From Coxiellaceae bacterium (GTDB lineage Bacteria; Pseudomonadota; Gammaproteobacteria; Coxiellales; Coxiellaceae): a stretch of DNA of 6,054 nucleotides. A program made the translations under genes and the position numbers. This document shows positions 5,703 to 6,054 of the stretch, in pieces. The stretch is taken from contig DMFG01000079.1 of NCBI GenBank assembly GCA_003450655.1, positions 1-6,054 on the forward strand. The letters run 5' to 3'. The notes beneath the pieces are model-generated. The model saw only the letters and a program-made list of their open reading frames with translations, did no database searches and was not told the origin of the DNA. Positions within the stretch are counted from its first letter, which is position 1. Each line of letters opens with the position of its first letter.

Positions 5703-6054
5703 TCGCCTCCTGCTGGATGATTTTCAGACACCTCCACCTGAGGTGGCGTCACTGATAAATAACTAACTGTTGTCTTATCCTCAACTGAGACTAATCCTTG
5801 TCGTTGAGCAACTTGACGATCTATTTCATCAATGCGCACGATAGTGTGCAAAGGTAGATAGGTTCGCTTTACACCCTTGAAAGTTTGCTGCAAGCGCTCT
5901 TCTTGCGTATCAACCACTAACCCGGAATGTGGAGCAGCAAATAGGAGTTCTTCTACCTCTACAAAACCCATCAATGACTCTTCGCAAATATACTTTGCAA
6001 ATAATTCCTGCGTTTTACCCTCACTCGTAAACACAACACGGTAACACACTGTTG
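5699..6054 (-). CDS. DUF1820 family protein, 5' end probably cut by the window
   Basis: This is a small, probably cytoplasmic protein of unknown function. Recognisable family features are the opening CYRVVFTSEGK, then GFVEVEELLF, a LVVD-x-x-EERL segment, and FKGVKRTYLPLHTIVRIDEI. These match my memory of DUF1820 proteins in Pseudomonas and relatives. About 116 residues are visible, and the tail after RIDEI is polar and variable. The only in-window start is GTG at 6049, directly before CYRV. No Shine-Dalgarno can be seen because only five bases precede it, and the frame stays open to the edge. Family members usually have several residues before this motif, so the true start is probably outside the window and the GTG probably encodes an internal Val. 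The stop overlaps the start of the channel gene, making this the first visible gene of the operon. The operon's promoter is not in the window. Confidence 0.85.
   Translation of the reverse strand, partial: TVCYRVVFTSEGKTQELFAKYICEESLMGFVEVEELLFAAPHSGLVVDTQEERLQQTFKGVKRTYLPLHTIVRIDEIDRQVAQRQGLVSVEDKTTVSYLSVTPPQVEVSENHPAGGE
5706..5710 (-). promoter_or_regulatory. Shine-Dalgarno of the MscS-family gene, inside the DUF1820 gene
   Basis: The minus strand reads GGAGG-CGA-ATG-ATG. A full GGAGG sits inside the final Gly-Gly codons of the DUF1820 gene. Spacing is three bases to the first ATG (5702) and six to the second (5699), so the site favours the second ATG. The protein would then start M-T-A-I-P and overlap the TGA of the upstream gene by a single base. 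This arrangement suggests translational coupling. Confidence 0.6.

Noticed and set aside
1..6054. CRISPR array, insertion sequence, tRNA or rRNA
   Set aside because: There are no regularly spaced direct repeats, no transposase motif with inverted ends, and no tRNA-like cloverleaf or rRNA stretch seen on reading both strands.

Overview
The window looks like a piece of a gammaproteobacterial chromosome of moderate-to-low GC. The best evidence is the right half. It holds a DUF1820-family gene, a YnaI-type MscS channel gene and a hypoxanthine-guanine phosphoribosyltransferase (HPRT) gene resembling the Pseudomonas type. DUF1820 is, from memory, mainly a gammaproteobacterial family. I cannot name a genus. 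The large surface-type protein and its acidic composition would fit a marine or host-associated bacterium, but that is only inference.

Layout. Bases 1-84 are open in frame and may be the end of an upstream gene. Bases 85-349 hold no gene I can support. This stretch contains a 14-bp perfect palindrome, repeated TGATCA/GATC sites and a T8 run, and it must contain the leader of the large gene that follows. Bases 350-3880 (+) encode a 1176-residue exported, multidomain protein. It has a signal peptide, an acidic linker, a Gly/Ala-rich hydrophobic segment and an Ig-like module. Two jelly-roll (MAM / immune-inhibitor-A-like) modules follow, with a DxDxDG calcium site at the start of the second. Then come a Calx-beta domain, another Ig-like module, a third jelly-roll-like module and a short leucine-rich C-terminus. 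Bases 3881-3977 are a convergent intergenic region with two hairpins.

On the minus strand, reading leftward from the right edge, are DUF1820 (5' end probably cut by the window), the YnaI-like channel and HPRT. These are so tightly packed (stop/start overlap, then a Shine-Dalgarno lying on the previous stop codon) that they almost certainly form one operon. The hairpin at 3938-3965 ends it. Known roles are osmotic protection (MscS family) and purine salvage (HPRT). DUF1820 has no established function.

The part most worth a second look is the large protein. Its domain combination is unusual, its N-terminal export/linker part has visibly higher GC than its middle, and its 5' region is rich in TGATCA palindromes. 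I see no CRISPR, insertion sequence, tRNA, rRNA or recognisable defence system.
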